Of a stretch of 64,000 bases of DNA, positions 47,580 through 57,954 are shown one piece after another. The DNA comes from Triatoma infestans. Lineage: Eukaryota; Arthropoda; Insecta; Hemiptera; Reduviidae. Position numbers and translations under genes: made by a program. A model generated the notes under the pieces. That model made no database searches. It worked only from the letters and a program-made list of their open reading frames with translations, and was not told the DNA's origin. Every line of letters starts with the position of its first letter. Position 1 is the stretch's first letter. The stretch is from contig JAAEAF010002301.1 in the NCBI GenBank assembly GCA_011037195.1, positions 58,940 through 122,939 of the forward strand, in the 5' to 3' direction.

Positions 47580-47753
47580 TTAATTAAAGAACAACATAAC
47601 CTCACCGACTTTATTTAACTCCTTTCCTATAATTTTCCAAACTTTATCTTTTACTAAGTTATTGCGGTACTCAGCGTGGCTAACGTCATAAATTACTGCA
47701 TGCTTAGCTATTAAGTTAATTAACTTTTCCTCATCTGATTCTGAAAAACTCAT
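47580..47753 (-). pseudogene. MADF-domain DNA-binding protein, N-terminal remnant
   Basis: The minus-strand ATG at 47753 gives a 58-residue product with 'EEKLINLIAKHAVIYDVSHA' and 'DKVWKIIGKELNK', the first half of a MADF (Myb/SANT-like) domain: acidic start, L-I-x-x-V-x-x-x-x-x-L-Y/I-D, then V-W-x-x-I. Harbinger elements carry such a second protein, which helps transposase reach the nucleus and the TIRs. A GTGAGG directly after 'NKV' could be a splice donor, in which case the open frame beyond it is intron; the second exon is not present. Confidence 0.72.
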
Positions 47754-48796
47754 TTTTAATAACAGTGTAACTTCTCTGTCGCCGGCGGCAGTACTGGTTC
47801 TTGACCAGTGATGCGGTCTGCGGTCTAGAAGTGACGCGACTGCAGGCGACAGAGCCGCTGTGTTCCGAATGCAATCCATATAAAATCATACAAACCAGTA
47901 GTGTCCCCTGCGGTTTGACGTTGCAGCTTGCCGTCTGCAGTCTGCGGTCTGCGGTCTGCAGCCTTATTCGGAATTGTACCTTAAAGGTAGATCATATAAA
48001 TTTCATGTTGACGATCATGCCAATGTGCAACCTTCAAGCTCCTGATAACTTATACCATTTTTTAATTACCTGCCCAATTTATCACGGTTACAGAAATAAA
48101 TACTTAATTAAATATACAGATAGAACAGTGAATGAGATGGACAATGCCATAGCACTGCTCCAAATATCTGATATTAATCAATTAAATGAGTTATATTATT
48201 TTGCAATAGCAGCGTTAGAAATGAGAAATTTAGTTGTTGATGAATAGGAGAAATAACAATAAGTAAATAAGATACTTAAGAATGTTTACATTTTAGAAAT
48301 ACGATAGTATTTATATTTACTGCGTATAATAAGGGTCAAAGTTTATTTTACTATTAATTAACTGTTATAAAATGTGACACGAGAGAAGTTGTTTCTCTTA
48401 TTATTACTATATATACATTCAGTTTTATTTAGTTCTTGTTCTCTAATAAATCCCAGAAACCTGTTTTCTTTCTGATTTGTTTACATTCCCGTTCTTTCAG
48501 ATTGTAATAATTGTATTAAGATTGCAATGTTTATGTTAGTATTTGTGATTGTAATTTTTAAAATTTAAGTAATATGGAAAGCGATTTACAAACTCAACTC
48601 TATTTGTATGGAATGTCCAAAAACATATAAATAAATAAATAAATAATACTAATTCTCTTTAGAATTAGATATAAAAAGTCTAGCTCAATGCTTACTGAGC
48701 TCCAATGCCTAAAAAATATATCCAAAAATCAGCTGTCACATAAAAATGTTTCAAATTGAAATGATTGACCTGTGTATTGGTAGATAGTGAAATAAG

Positions 48797-49747
48797 CTCG
48801 AAAGCGGTATCTGCTGCATGCAGTTCCTTGGGGACTAGCTACTCCAACGGTTAACACAGTTCAGTTTCTCCATGCACTTCGTCAGAACAGTACACAATAC
48901 ATTTAAACTACATGCACTCTACTCATTACAGACAAGGACAAACACATTACACAAACTAGGGTCTTCGTCCCTAGTTAATTGGCGCAAGCCAAAGGAGAAG
49001 GAAGGGATTAGCTCAGCGGTAGCGCGCTGGAGTAGCAAGCGGTAGTCTCGGTTTCGAATCCAGCATGCTGCCCTTAGATTTTCTCTTCCAGGAGCCTCTA
49101 CAACTCACTTCCCGGTCTGGGATAGAGAACACTGTGAAATGTTATTGGTGTAATATGTTATATATATGTTTGTAATAGTGTAGCACGAGCGGTTTTGTAA
49201 GGGGGTTCGTGAGTGTGTATATGTTTAAGAGCGGAGACAAGTAATAAGATATAATGAAGAAGTCATCACTGCTTACAATAAATAATTTGACTATTGAATA
49301 ACAATTACAAGTTGATTATAATAAATAAAAATAAGCCAGATTAACTTAAACTCAAATGTTCTCGAACACTAAACTGGCACTGATGTTCTCTCTCTCTCTC
49401 TCTATGAATACTGGTGGAATTCGAATTTAGACTGGTCCAAAATGATCCATCTCTTGGTAAAGCCTGCCCCATTATAGAAGGGGACTAAAAGACAGTAGTG
49501 CTGAGTTCTCCGACCTCTCTTGTAACGGTGTCCTTTACGGTGGATAGTCCCTAACAATGTATTTCAGTGCACTAATGTACACTTTACTTTTAAGTTAAAA
49601 TTCACTAAAATATTTCAATTTTTCCATTTGCTTTTTCCACTACAATTGCTTGGAGGCCGGCAGTGTACTGAGAAGGTTCCGGGGGGCACAAAATATCTTT
49701 CAGGTCGCAGTGCAATAATCCCCTACAACAATCTGTAATCTATAATC
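48797..49747 (+). mobile_element. Long SINE (family S-long), copy 3, interrupted by an LTR
   Basis: Flanked by exact 12-bp duplications TAGTGAAATAAG (48785-48796, 49748-49759). Without the LTR at 49135-49644 and one 4-bp repeat it is about 437 bp, the same length as the other two copies. Head: 'ACTAGGG...CCCTAGT' then 'TTGGCGCAAGCCAA' (GCAA in place of GAAA, still GNRA). Box A 'TTAGCTCAGCGGTAGCGCG' (about 49008-49026), box B 'GGTTTCGAATCC' (about 49050-49061). The body ends 'aataatcccctacaacaatc'. Confidence 0.9.
49135..49644 (+). mobile_element. Solo LTR, family L2, nested in a SINE
   Basis: 510 bp, TGAAATGTTATTGG to TTTTTCCACTACA, flanked by ACTG (49131-49134) and ATTG (49645-49648). The interrupted SINE word is rebuilt as 'gaacactg|cttggaggccgg', agreeing with the uninterrupted copy at 17.4 kb. 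It shares end style (...CCACTACA) and a 'cccattatagaaggggac' motif with family L1 ('cccattggaagagggga'), suggesting related retrotransposons. A (TC)n run lies at 49386-49403. Confidence 0.82.
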
Positions 49748-49754
49748 TAGTGAA

Positions 49755-50345
49755 ATAAGTTTAAGGAAAATCGTTGAAGCTCACTGGAAAAAAAAATTGT
49801 AAATTCGCAGAAGATGAATTTTAACGGAAACCTACAGTTACAATTATATAACAGACCACTTATCATAATCAAGGAACCTCAAAACATTATTTCGATGAAA
49901 CTTTCATTTTGAAAAATTGAAAGTTGCTTTATTTCTTCATAGCTGTAAGAGAATATATAAAGTCTTCACGCTTTAGACTAAATTTACTTATCTTAATTCT
50001 CTAAAATTGTGATGCCAAATTTCACTCGATTTTCTCTGACTGCAATTTACATAGTTTTAACCGACAAATTTTTCTTCGATCATAATTTTTTACTAAATGT
50101 CTAATTGTCTTCAAAATGGGAGAATACCCAATTAATAAAAATGACATTTTTGAGGGGGAGCGTGGTCTTTTAGCTCCCCCAAAATACTCTCTATAATCTA
50201 TTTTCTCAACGAAATTTACAAACAAATGTGACATCTTTTGGTAAGAAATTTTGGAATTCTAGTAATGCTTCTATAATGGCAGTGAGAAGGGGAGAAAGAG
50301 AATTAGAGAGAAATGTTTTCTTTTGAGAAATAAACTAAAATATAA
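49755..50345. other. Family E scrap then unrecognised DNA
   Basis: 49760-49800 ('tttaaggaaaatcgttgaagc') resembles the minus strand of the E monomer. The remainder is AT-rich without clear features. Confidence 0.4.
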
Positions 50346-50358
50346 GTTGGACATTGTA

Positions 50359-51625
50359 CGAGGGTAAGTCAAATATAAGCCGGACTTCTTTTTAGTGCCC
50401 CATCAGGTCGTCCTAACCAAGATCGGTTTTGTTTATCTCTGTCCTGTCGGCAATTGTTTATCTCTGGTTAATCGGCAATTGTTTATCTTTGTTCTGTCGC
50501 CAGTACAGCCATGACTGAGCAAGAGGTTACACCGCGCGTGCGTAACGTATTATTCTTAACTTTTTAACTAACGAAGGTGTTAAACCAACGGAAGTTTTGA
50601 CTCAATTGCAAGCACAGTTTGGTGAAAGTACCCTTTCTCGGACCCTAGTGTTTGATTGGGCTAAGAAGTTTAAAGGTGGACGTGAAAGTGTAGAAAATCA
50701 AGGACACGATCGACGCCCAAGATCAAGTGTCACAGATGACAAATCCGTGTTGTACGTAACCTTATTGAAGGTGACCGCCGCGTAAAAATCGATGAAATCG
50801 CTTCAGAGATAGGAATCAGCCATGGAAGTGCTTTACCATAATCACAGAGCAACTTGGCTTCAGAAAAGTCTGTGCTCGATGGGTTCCGAGGTTACTGACC
50901 ACAAATCAAAAAAGAGATCAGATTGCAAATCACTGAGAGATTTTTTAATCAATTCCGGCAGGAAGGGGAGTTGTTTTTGAGGCACATTGTGACATGTGAT
51001 GAGATGCGGGTGCACCACTACACGCCGGAATCAAAAATGGCGAGTAAGGAGTGGCGAAAAAAGATGAAGCATTCCCTGTGAAGGCAAAAACCTATCTCTC
51101 TGCGAGAAAAGTGCTCGCGACTGTTTTTCGGGACTGGAGGGGAGTTTTACTCGTTGACTTCCTACTCGATCGACGCACAGTGAATTCCGCTAAAGCCGCC
51201 TACAGAACCAAAAGACGGGGTATTCCAATCAAAGATGTCAGCCTCCTTCATGACAACGCCAGGCCTCTCCCGGCAAATTTGACAAAGGACAAATTGGTCG
51301 AACTGCATTGGAAAACCCTTGAAAACCCCCCATAAAGTCCAGATTTATCCTCCTGTGACTACTTTTTGTTTGGGCCCTTGAAAGAAGCACTAGGAGAAAA
51401 ACGGTTTGAAAACAATTAAGCTGTCGAAGATTTCGTGCGCAATTGGCTTATAAGTCTACCTCAAAACTTTTTTGAAGAAGGGATCTTCAAGCTTCCAAAA
51501 CGATGGGAAAAATGTGTAAAGTATAAAGGAGACTATGTTGAAAAATATTAAATATGTTTTTTTGTAATTTCTTATCATAAATAAATATATAAAAAAAAGT
51601 CCGGTTTATATTTGACTCACCCATG
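50359..51625 (+). mobile_element. Mariner (DD34D-type) transposon with TIRs and TA TSD
   Basis: 1267 bp. The 5' TIR 'gtaagtcaaatataagccgg' and the 3' end 'ccggtttatatttgactcac' are inverted repeats of about 30 bp with ~5 mismatches. TA lies on both sides (50357-50358 and 51626-51627). Length, TIR size and TSD are all standard for mariner. Confidence 0.93.
50511..51551 (+). pseudogene. Mariner transposase pseudogene
   Basis: The ATG at 50511 gives 'MTEQEVTPRVRNVLFLTF' then a stop. The next frame has 'LSRTLVFDWAKKFKGGRESV', the second helix-turn-helix region. The catalytic core is readable in pieces: 'HIVTCDEMRVHHYTPESK' (first D; usual ETW reduced to EMR), 'VSLLHDNARP' (second D, about 51238-51267) and 'SPDLSSCDYFLFGPLKEAL' (third D, about 51338-51395). 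The C-terminus 'PKRWEKCVKYKGDYVEKY' is present with its stop at about 51549. At least four stops or frameshifts, plus a small deletion between the first two D motifs, make it inactive. Domain order and length fit the ~345-residue mariner family. Confidence 0.92.
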
Positions 51626-51629
51626 TATA

Positions 51630-51800
51630 ATGAAAGGAAACACAAACTGTAAGGACTTTAAAATAGAAGTTAGTAGCGAGAGATATATACAGAGACAGAC
51701 TGGACTGGCTGAGTGATGAAAGAAGGTTGCTGACATATTGTAGACTGGCCATAAACTGTTTTCCTGCAGGGCTAGCTTGGCTATATATATATATATATAT
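51630..51800. repeat. Relative of one arm of element P (inverted), with (TA)n
   Basis: The reverse complement contains 'acagtttatggccagtcta', 'tctctcgctactaacttcta' and 'aaagtccttacagtttgtg', matching the P arm and 42810-43080. A (TA)n tract at 51781-51801 ends it. Confidence 0.6.
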
Positions 51801-51839
51801 AGTCTCCCCCTTCGTGTTAAATGCACTCATAATAGCTAA

Positions 51840-52105
51840 ACTGTATACCAAGTTTGTGCTTCCAACATTGATCGTTTTTGAGATATTTTGTTAAAACACA
51901 CACACACACACATACATATGTATTTCCGGTGAAAACTCAATTACGAAAATTTGAACGATCGCAATATTTCGTCTTATTAGGAGTAAAAAAAAACAAAACA
52001 AATATTGTTAATTAAATAGTATTATTGAGTATTAATTCGTAATTGAGTTATTTAAAAATTGTTAATTGAATTGAAAGTCGTGTGATTGTTTCACACCAGA
52101 TTTTT
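51840..52105 (-). repeat. Family E pieces
   Basis: 51845-51990 is a minus 5' end: '(ca)n' at the usual TG position (51894-51911), 'tatttccggtgaaaactcaa', 'gcaatatttcgtcttattag'. 52085-52102 is a plus-oriented 3' end ('gattgtttcacaccagattt'). The two are in opposite orientation, so at least one rearrangement has occurred. Confidence 0.6.
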
Positions 52106-53789
52106 TGTTAATTTGTTAGTTGATGAATAATTATTGCATATTTCTATTCTATACACTAATGTTTATAATAGTAATAGTAATTTGTATTTATTAGTTATTT
52201 GTTATTTTTATTTTTTGCCTTTTTGGCTGTACTTTTTTTTTTATAAAGCTTAACTTACGTGAACTTTTGGCTCCTTAAGGTTATCAACATTTTTATTCAT
52301 GTTATTCTTTACCACTTTCCTCAGCAATATTCTAATTCTGTCCTCAACGAATACATAAACTGAAGAGTCTAATACTAACACAAATTAATAATATAATATT
52401 CTGTACAAAATATTGTGCGACTAACTAAATAAATATTAAAGACAATAGCACAAAAAATGTCAAGTTTCAAGAAAAATAAGTCAATTAAAATTATAGGAAT
52501 TTCAGAAATAGAAAATTGTTTGGACATTTCATGCCAAAAAAAAAAAAAAAAAACACCTCATTTAAATTAAGTAAAAATATTTTCACAAATAAATGAAGGT
52601 TTTATTTACTGTTTGTGAAAAGTGTGAATAAGTTAATTTATGAAATTTATTGTCACTAAAATTTCATATGACAAAAAAGTGTTGGTAACTTAACTTGGAA
52701 TCTTTGTAGTTTTCCAAGGCCTGGAAAAACTAGAACATGCCCTCTTCCCACACATCATTCTAATGACTTACTCATCCCAGGAGACGGGGACTTATACCCT
52801 CACTTTTCTTCTCTCACAAACTCCCTTATCTAACAACCATTTTTTTTTTTTTTTGCCTTAAACTCTACTCCTAAAGAGAAAAAGACACGGCCTACTTTTA
52901 CATAATTTTACATTTACATTTCAACATTTCATCCATAATTACAAGTTTCTACTTAATGATGTAATATGTAACCGAGTTCAGAATTTTAATTCCATTATTA
53001 AAGGACTAACAAGTGCTGGTTGCCATTGGCTCTAGTAATTATTATATCCTTTGTCTAGGAGTCTGTATCGTATTGTATAGTTGTGATCACATTGAATTCA
53101 TCTACACATGTTTTTTACTTACCGCCTACCGCTTACTCGTACGTATTTAATTCAATAAAGAAATATATTTGTATCTACTTGGTATATAATTAAGTTTTAA
53201 GATATTTTACTTTAAAGTATTTTCTTTTAGTATTAAATTTACATAATATTTGTCGCCATATTATTATTATTATTTTTGTGACTTACTTTCTTTTATAAAA
53301 TACAAGATTTTTTTTTTTTTTTTTCAACGTACAGTAGAAGTTCATTGTTGGGTCACCCTCTGCTAGAGCGTGACAGATAGATAAATAGAGTGGAAGTGAG
53401 CGATTGAGAGGCGCCACCTTTCTCACCCTGAGTAAATCGAAAGACGAAGCAATTACATACTCCTTTTTTTTTTGGAGATTCGTCTAATTATCTTTCTTGT
53501 GGTAGTTTGATATTACCTGGCGCCTAACACATCAGGAAGGAAAATACCTTTTCTTTCAGGATGGGTCACAACTGTTTAAGTGGTATTTACATGCCACATT
53601 TATCTATTTGTATATACATGAAAAGTTGAGATAAAAGTATCAGTTTCTAAGTTTAGAAAATGAAATAATTTCTGAACTAATATTTTAAAAGTTTTCCTAC
53701 ATTATGATCTAAGGCTAGGTAGACGGAATATAGGCAAAGCTAGGCTTTTAGATTGATTTCAGTTTCAGAATGATTATTAATAAAAATTC
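52106..53789. other. AT-rich DNA, no supported gene
   Basis: Poly-T/A runs near 52535, 52845, 53310 and 53464. 53335-53470 is slightly GC-richer ('gggtcaccctctgctagagc'). Nothing recognised. Confidence 0.35.
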
Positions 53790-54090
53790 TTTCTTTACTT
53801 TTTACGATCGGTTCGGATCGGAAATACATGGTTCGAGTTCCCTGAGTATGAAAACAATGTTTTTAGCGAATGTCTGTGTGTGTGTGCGAACAAATTATCT
53901 CAAAAGCAAAAAAAATCCAAGTAGCTCAAACTTGGCAGGTCGTTTAGTTACCATCACCATCGCTCCGTCAATCCATCAATAGGAAGTGCGACATTACTAA
54001 ATGATTTTTTTTTTTTAATTTTTGCGATTTTTTCGAAACGGCTCCAACAATTTTCGTAAAAACTCTCGTATATTATCTATAAACATAAAT
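53790..54090 (+). repeat. Family E, 5' part
   Basis: 'cttttacgatcggttcggatcggaaat', 'tccctgagtatgaaaaca', a TG tract (53873-53886), 'tctcaaaagcaaaa', 'tcgtttagttaccatcac', 'ggaagtgcgacattactaaa' and 'tcgaaacggctccaacaatttt' follow the family order; truncated in the first monomer. Confidence 0.7.
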
Positions 54091-54588
54091 GCCTATTCAT
54101 TGTAAACACCTTGTCTCTTGTAGCTGTTTCCTTTTCCCCTTGTATTGTTAGCCTGCTTAAAATTTTGAAAAGGTTCTGTAGGTTTTCCATTCATCATTTC
54201 CAACAGTTGCATTAATGAGAAAATTAGGCCTATTATGGATCTTCTTGCCTTGAAAGCCTCAATGGTAATCACTAACATTCCGTACTGTCAGCCATTGCTA
54301 TCAGGCTGCGATTGATCGCTATAGAGATTTTTTATTTGCTACGGACAGAAGTGCAATTCCTCGGTTATTCTCCCAGACCATAATGTTACCTTAATTTTAT
54401 GGATTGGGCAAAGTATAGCATACATATAGAATCTTTGACGATTTTTCTTGTGTCCAGATGCACATTTCAGTTTATAAATTATTCACATATAAATGATTCA
54501 GTTTATAAATAAGAAACTTTGATTATATGCCATTGACATATGCCATTTTTATACTATCTCTATAGCTATAGAGCGATAAAATTGTCTG

Positions 54589-54735
54589 TTATTTCTTCTT
54601 GGTTTGGGGAACTTTTTCTTCTTCCGATCGTCCATTATTATCAGATGGCAAACAATCCACAGAACCAAAACGCTTAGGCAATATCTTTGCTTTTCCAAAA
54701 AGTTTGCTGTCTTCGTTTTTATAATATGAAATCTC
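54589..54735 (-). other. Unrecognised coding-like C-terminus, partly duplicated
   Basis: The minus strand ends a frame 'LPSDNNGRSEEEKVPQTKKK' with a stop at 54589. Just upstream, 54712-54775 is repeated at 55258-55318 ('ttataatatgaaa.tctcggaacttatccc'), flanking the foldback element. The duplicated segment is frameshifted between copies. It could be a host exon end or another transposon; no family is recognised. Confidence 0.2.
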
Positions 54736-54801
54736 GGAACTTATCCCTGAATAACTTCTGCTTCATAGATAACATCATCTTTGCACATATATTGAGAACG
54801 C

Positions 54802-55170
54802 ATCGAGACATTCTCCGTGGTAGCCTGCTTCATTTTGTGGTCATCGACCGGTTTCGGGCGTTCGCCCATCTTCAGGATGCGTTTGTCAGACAGTGTAATA
54901 ACACAGACTTGCACAGAGAATTCAGTTTATACACTCCTTGTATGGTTAGCCTGCTTACAATTTTGAAAAGGTTCCGCAGGTTTTCATTCGTGAGTGTATA
55001 AACTGAATTTGCTCTGTGCAAGTCTGTATTATCACACTGTCTGGCAAACGCATCCTGAAGATGGGCGAACGCCCAAAACCGGTCGATGACCTCAAAATCA
55101 GGCAGTCTACCACGGGAAATGTCTCTGAAGCTTTCCAGCTCTGCGGAACCAACCACCACAACAAATATTG
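54802..55170. mobile_element. Foldback element F, copy 3
   Basis: Inverted arms at about 54811-54945 and 54993-55150: 'ccgtggtagcctgcttcatt', 'catcgaccggtttcgggcgt', 'cttcaggatgcgtttg', 'gacttgcacagag' and 'gaattcagtttatacact' recur as reverse complements. The right terminus is 'ctctgcggaaccaaccacca'. ATATTGAGAACG occurs on both sides (about 54789-54800 and 55174-55185), a likely TSD of ~12 bp, though the left arm lacks the last ~25 bp. The ~50-bp loop resembles 54140-54200 upstream. Confidence 0.72.
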
Positions 55171-55185
55171 AGAACGCTTTTGGAA

Positions 55186-57452
55186 ATACTTCACACATTT
55201 GTCAACTACCATTTATTGGTAATTCTTTTTCTGCTTCTTAGATATCTTACCATTTTCGCTTTTATAATATGAAAATCTCGGAACTTATCCCATTTTAACT
55301 TCTTCTGCTTTCTAGAAAACTTCCTGATATTCTTCGTATCCTGTATTTTTTCCATTTGCTACGAAATATTGTATCCAAGATTTTGGCCGATGTTCACGTG
55401 CAAATGTGCTCTAAAAGAATAACCAAGCAAGCATCAGTTATAAAGAGATTCTTCATTCATAATATTAAGAAAAAATTGTTCATATTGCTAGAACAAGCAC
55501 GTCATTGAATACGATTCAACTCATTGAGATGACTGATTGCTAATGAGCTTGCATAATTAATTACGCCAGCATACCTAATTAATTTAGATTACCTGTGTTA
55601 ATTAGCCAATCGCCACTTATGCTCAATACTAGAGTTATGATGATACTCGGGCAATTTATTTTATAATTATTAAATCTGGGGGAACTATATGGGGGAAGTG
55701 TGTTGCAAAGTATATTTGAGTAAAAAAACTTATTGATACTCAAAATAATCCATCAGATTAAGCTCATTAACGATACTTCAATGTTTTTTTTATTCAACCT
55801 CTTTTTAATGTATATAGCTGTTTCAATAATTTCTATACTATTCTGTATGTGATTTATTCAAATATTTTAAATATTTTCAAACAATTGAATCCTTTGTAAA
55901 ATTTGCCTTTTATGTATAAATCTTGTTGTTGCTTGAGTATACAAAGGATCATGGAACAACATGAACAAAGTAGATACAATAATAAGAAAATTAATTAAAA
56001 ATTTAAGAGACTTTGTGGTGAAACACAAATGTCTTTTTTCTTATTGCAATACTCAAGTTCAAAGAGACAAATTTACAATGTAATTAAACCTATAAATGAT
56101 TTTGCCTTAATATTATACTAAAGAAGGGTGCATTACCATAGCTTTCCAGAACGCGTAAAATACGTTTTCTTGTTTTTTTTTTTTTTTAAAGAATTATTAC
56201 TAATGAAAATGACAAGCTTCATTTATACGCAGCAAATTTATCAAGATTTGTCAAAATTATTATAAGCTTGTCCTCCTTGCAAGGCCACCAGGAGTACAAA
56301 TTACCCTAACATTTTTCAGTTTCAAAAATCCTGGAACAGATCCCCAACTATAGTATTGTATACTTATATATTTAATTTATAAATTGGAAGAAAGAACTTC
56401 TGCTTATTAACGTTTTGGGAAATAATTTGTCGCAATATTGGTAAACAGAAGCTTTTAAATTGTTTCCTCCTCGACTTCTCATATGACAAATTTATTCAAG
56501 TCAGCATGGTCGATATGTTGAACTATTCATTTATTTATTTAATCAGGGCAGCTCTTTACTGGACTGATAGATAATGAAATGGCCCCTCTCCCTAGGTAAA
56601 AATACAATTAAAATTTAATTTCCCTAACGCTTCTTAATTAAATCTTTCAGATTTAAAAAATTACATTAAAATGTCCCTTTATTATAGTATTGGAAAAACG
56701 TAATTGACAACAGAAGAAATTTAAAGGCACATTGCCATTTTAACAAATTCCATGGTTCCAGAATAAAATGAAGACAGAATTTTCAACAGTAAAAAAAAAA
56801 GCAGACCATGGTTCATCCACAGTTAACATAAATGTAATAATAAATACCGAACAATACCACCTCTCTGTTTTTGGATAATTTATCTGATGCTAAAACCATA
56901 TAATTCTGGAATGCGATAAATTTAAAAAAGTCAGAGAACTGAAAAAAGTCAGAGAATAATAGAGAATGGTAACCAATTGTCTATTATTTAGCAAACGATA
57001 TTAATAAGATATTGATCTCCAACTGAACATGTCCACTTAGTATGTACTTACATCATTATATAAAATCCAACTCATAAATCCTGGCAATCAGTACATCTAA
57101 TTGCATAAATAATACACAAAACAATAACAGTAATAATCACAACAATATCATAGAGAAATCATTTATGCATCCACAATAAACAACACACCGCCCATTCCTA
57201 AATATTTGACTAGCTAATGCTCATTGCTCATAATGTCAACCATGATTGCACTTGGCTAATATTTTAATATTTATTATTGTCGATTGTTTAGTGTATAAAT
57301 AAAAAAAAAAAATGACTTTCTGAGGTTTCGGTTTTTAACTATACAGTTCTGATGAACATTCTGTTTCTCTCTTTCTCTTTTCTCATACTCCCTCTCCCTG
57401 ACTCACTCACAAGACTAATTCAAAAAAACCACTTCGTTGAATTCGAAAGTGT
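55186..57452. other. AT-rich DNA, no supported gene
   Basis: 55258-55318 duplicates 54712-54775. The rest, including 56160-56190 (T-run) and 57300-57312 (A-run), shows nothing recognised. Confidence 0.35.
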
Positions 57453-57690
57453 TTATTTTTTTTTTTAAGGCTCATCAACATTTATGGTCAAATGCAGCCG
57501 GTGCGTTTTCAATGCATTGCCGGCACAGGACAGAGTTCTCCTGTTACAGACAACATTGCCCATCATCATCGGGAAGTGAGCTTGTAGAGGCTCCTAGACA
57601 AAATATGAAGGCACCACTGCTGGACTCGAATCCGGACCTTTCTTGCTTCAAATCCACTGTACTATTAAATGAGCTAACCCCCCTCCCAAC
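57453..57690 (-). mobile_element. Short tRNA-derived SINE
   Basis: Minus-strand order: box A-like 'gttagctcatttaatagtac', box B 'GGATTCGAGTCC', 'aggagcctctacaagctcac', 'gggcaatgttgtctgtaaca', 'gtgccggcaatgcattgaaa', then 'aaatgttgatgagccttaaa' and an A-run. Confidence 0.8.
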
Positions 57691-57954
57691 CTCTTTATGT
57701 ATAGTCGTATATGTATATATATTTTCTGAGGTTTGCTGAAAACTAAGACGTTGCCTACTAGTTTGGAGAGTCTGTTAACTTGAAGTTATAATCATCTACA
57801 TGCAAAATGGAATCTTGTGTATGGTCTTATGGGTACAGTGACATTTGGGCGAGAGGCCTAACTTGAAAACTGGTTTGTAAATTTCTTTGTCTCTGTATTA
57901 TATGTTTACACGTATTAATGAATATATTTTAATTTTACATACATACATAATCCA

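Larger units (their letters stand above)
47011..47981 (+). mobile_element. PIF/Harbinger element, internally deleted, TSD TAA
   Basis: TIRs AGGTACAATTCCGAA (47011-47025) and TTCGGAATTGTACCT (47967-47981) are perfect 15-bp inverted repeats. The flanking 3-bp duplication is TAA (47008-47010, 47982-47984), the TSD size and sequence typical of PIF/Harbinger. Just inside both TIRs are GC-rich CTGCAGACGGC/TCTGCGG repeats. It carries the start of a transposase on plus and the start of a MADF protein on minus, convergent, with most of both genes lost. Confidence 0.95.
45007..48247 (+). pseudogene. LINE reverse transcriptase pseudogene
   Basis: The coding region is spread over frames. Pre-RT linker at 45007-45339; RT fingers with 'GNASGTDNLPCEIYK' (about 45395-45440) and 'LSNYRGRALINC' (about 45566-45605); palm with 'EQNGFRTGRG' (45663 on), 'FATFIDFKRAFDSLDH' (about 45764-45815) and 'GVLQGDSLSPLLFS' (about 45945-45990); then the catalytic box reads YAED at 46077-46088 instead of YADD. 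The thumb continues at 46237-46488 ('YEYLDVLFSSSGLF') and 46567-46993. After the nested Harbinger the frame resumes at 47985 and contains 'CNLQAPDNLYHFLITCPIYH', a Cys-His C-terminus, with stop at 48245. No RNase H is seen. Frameshifts, stops, the D-to-E change and the nested element make it inactive. Confidence 0.92.
44984..48642 (+). mobile_element. 5'-truncated LINE with 16-bp TSD (hosts a nested Harbinger)
   Basis: The insertion is bounded by exact copies of ATAATACTAATTCTCT (44968-44983 and 48643-48658). Excluding the nested 971-bp Harbinger at 47011-47981, the LINE is about 2.69 kb: reverse transcriptase, C-terminal Cys-His motif, a ~395-bp 3' UTR and an (AAAT)n tail at 48628-48642. The endonuclease and ORF1 are absent, as expected for 5' truncation during target-primed reverse transcription. 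Jockey/CR1-like group by RT motifs; clade not assigned. Confidence 0.93.

Noticed and set aside
47580..47879. Full 99-codon minus-strand ORF as the MADF protein
   Set aside because: The first 42 codons come from GC-rich subterminal repeat sequence; the Met at 47753 fits the domain start better.
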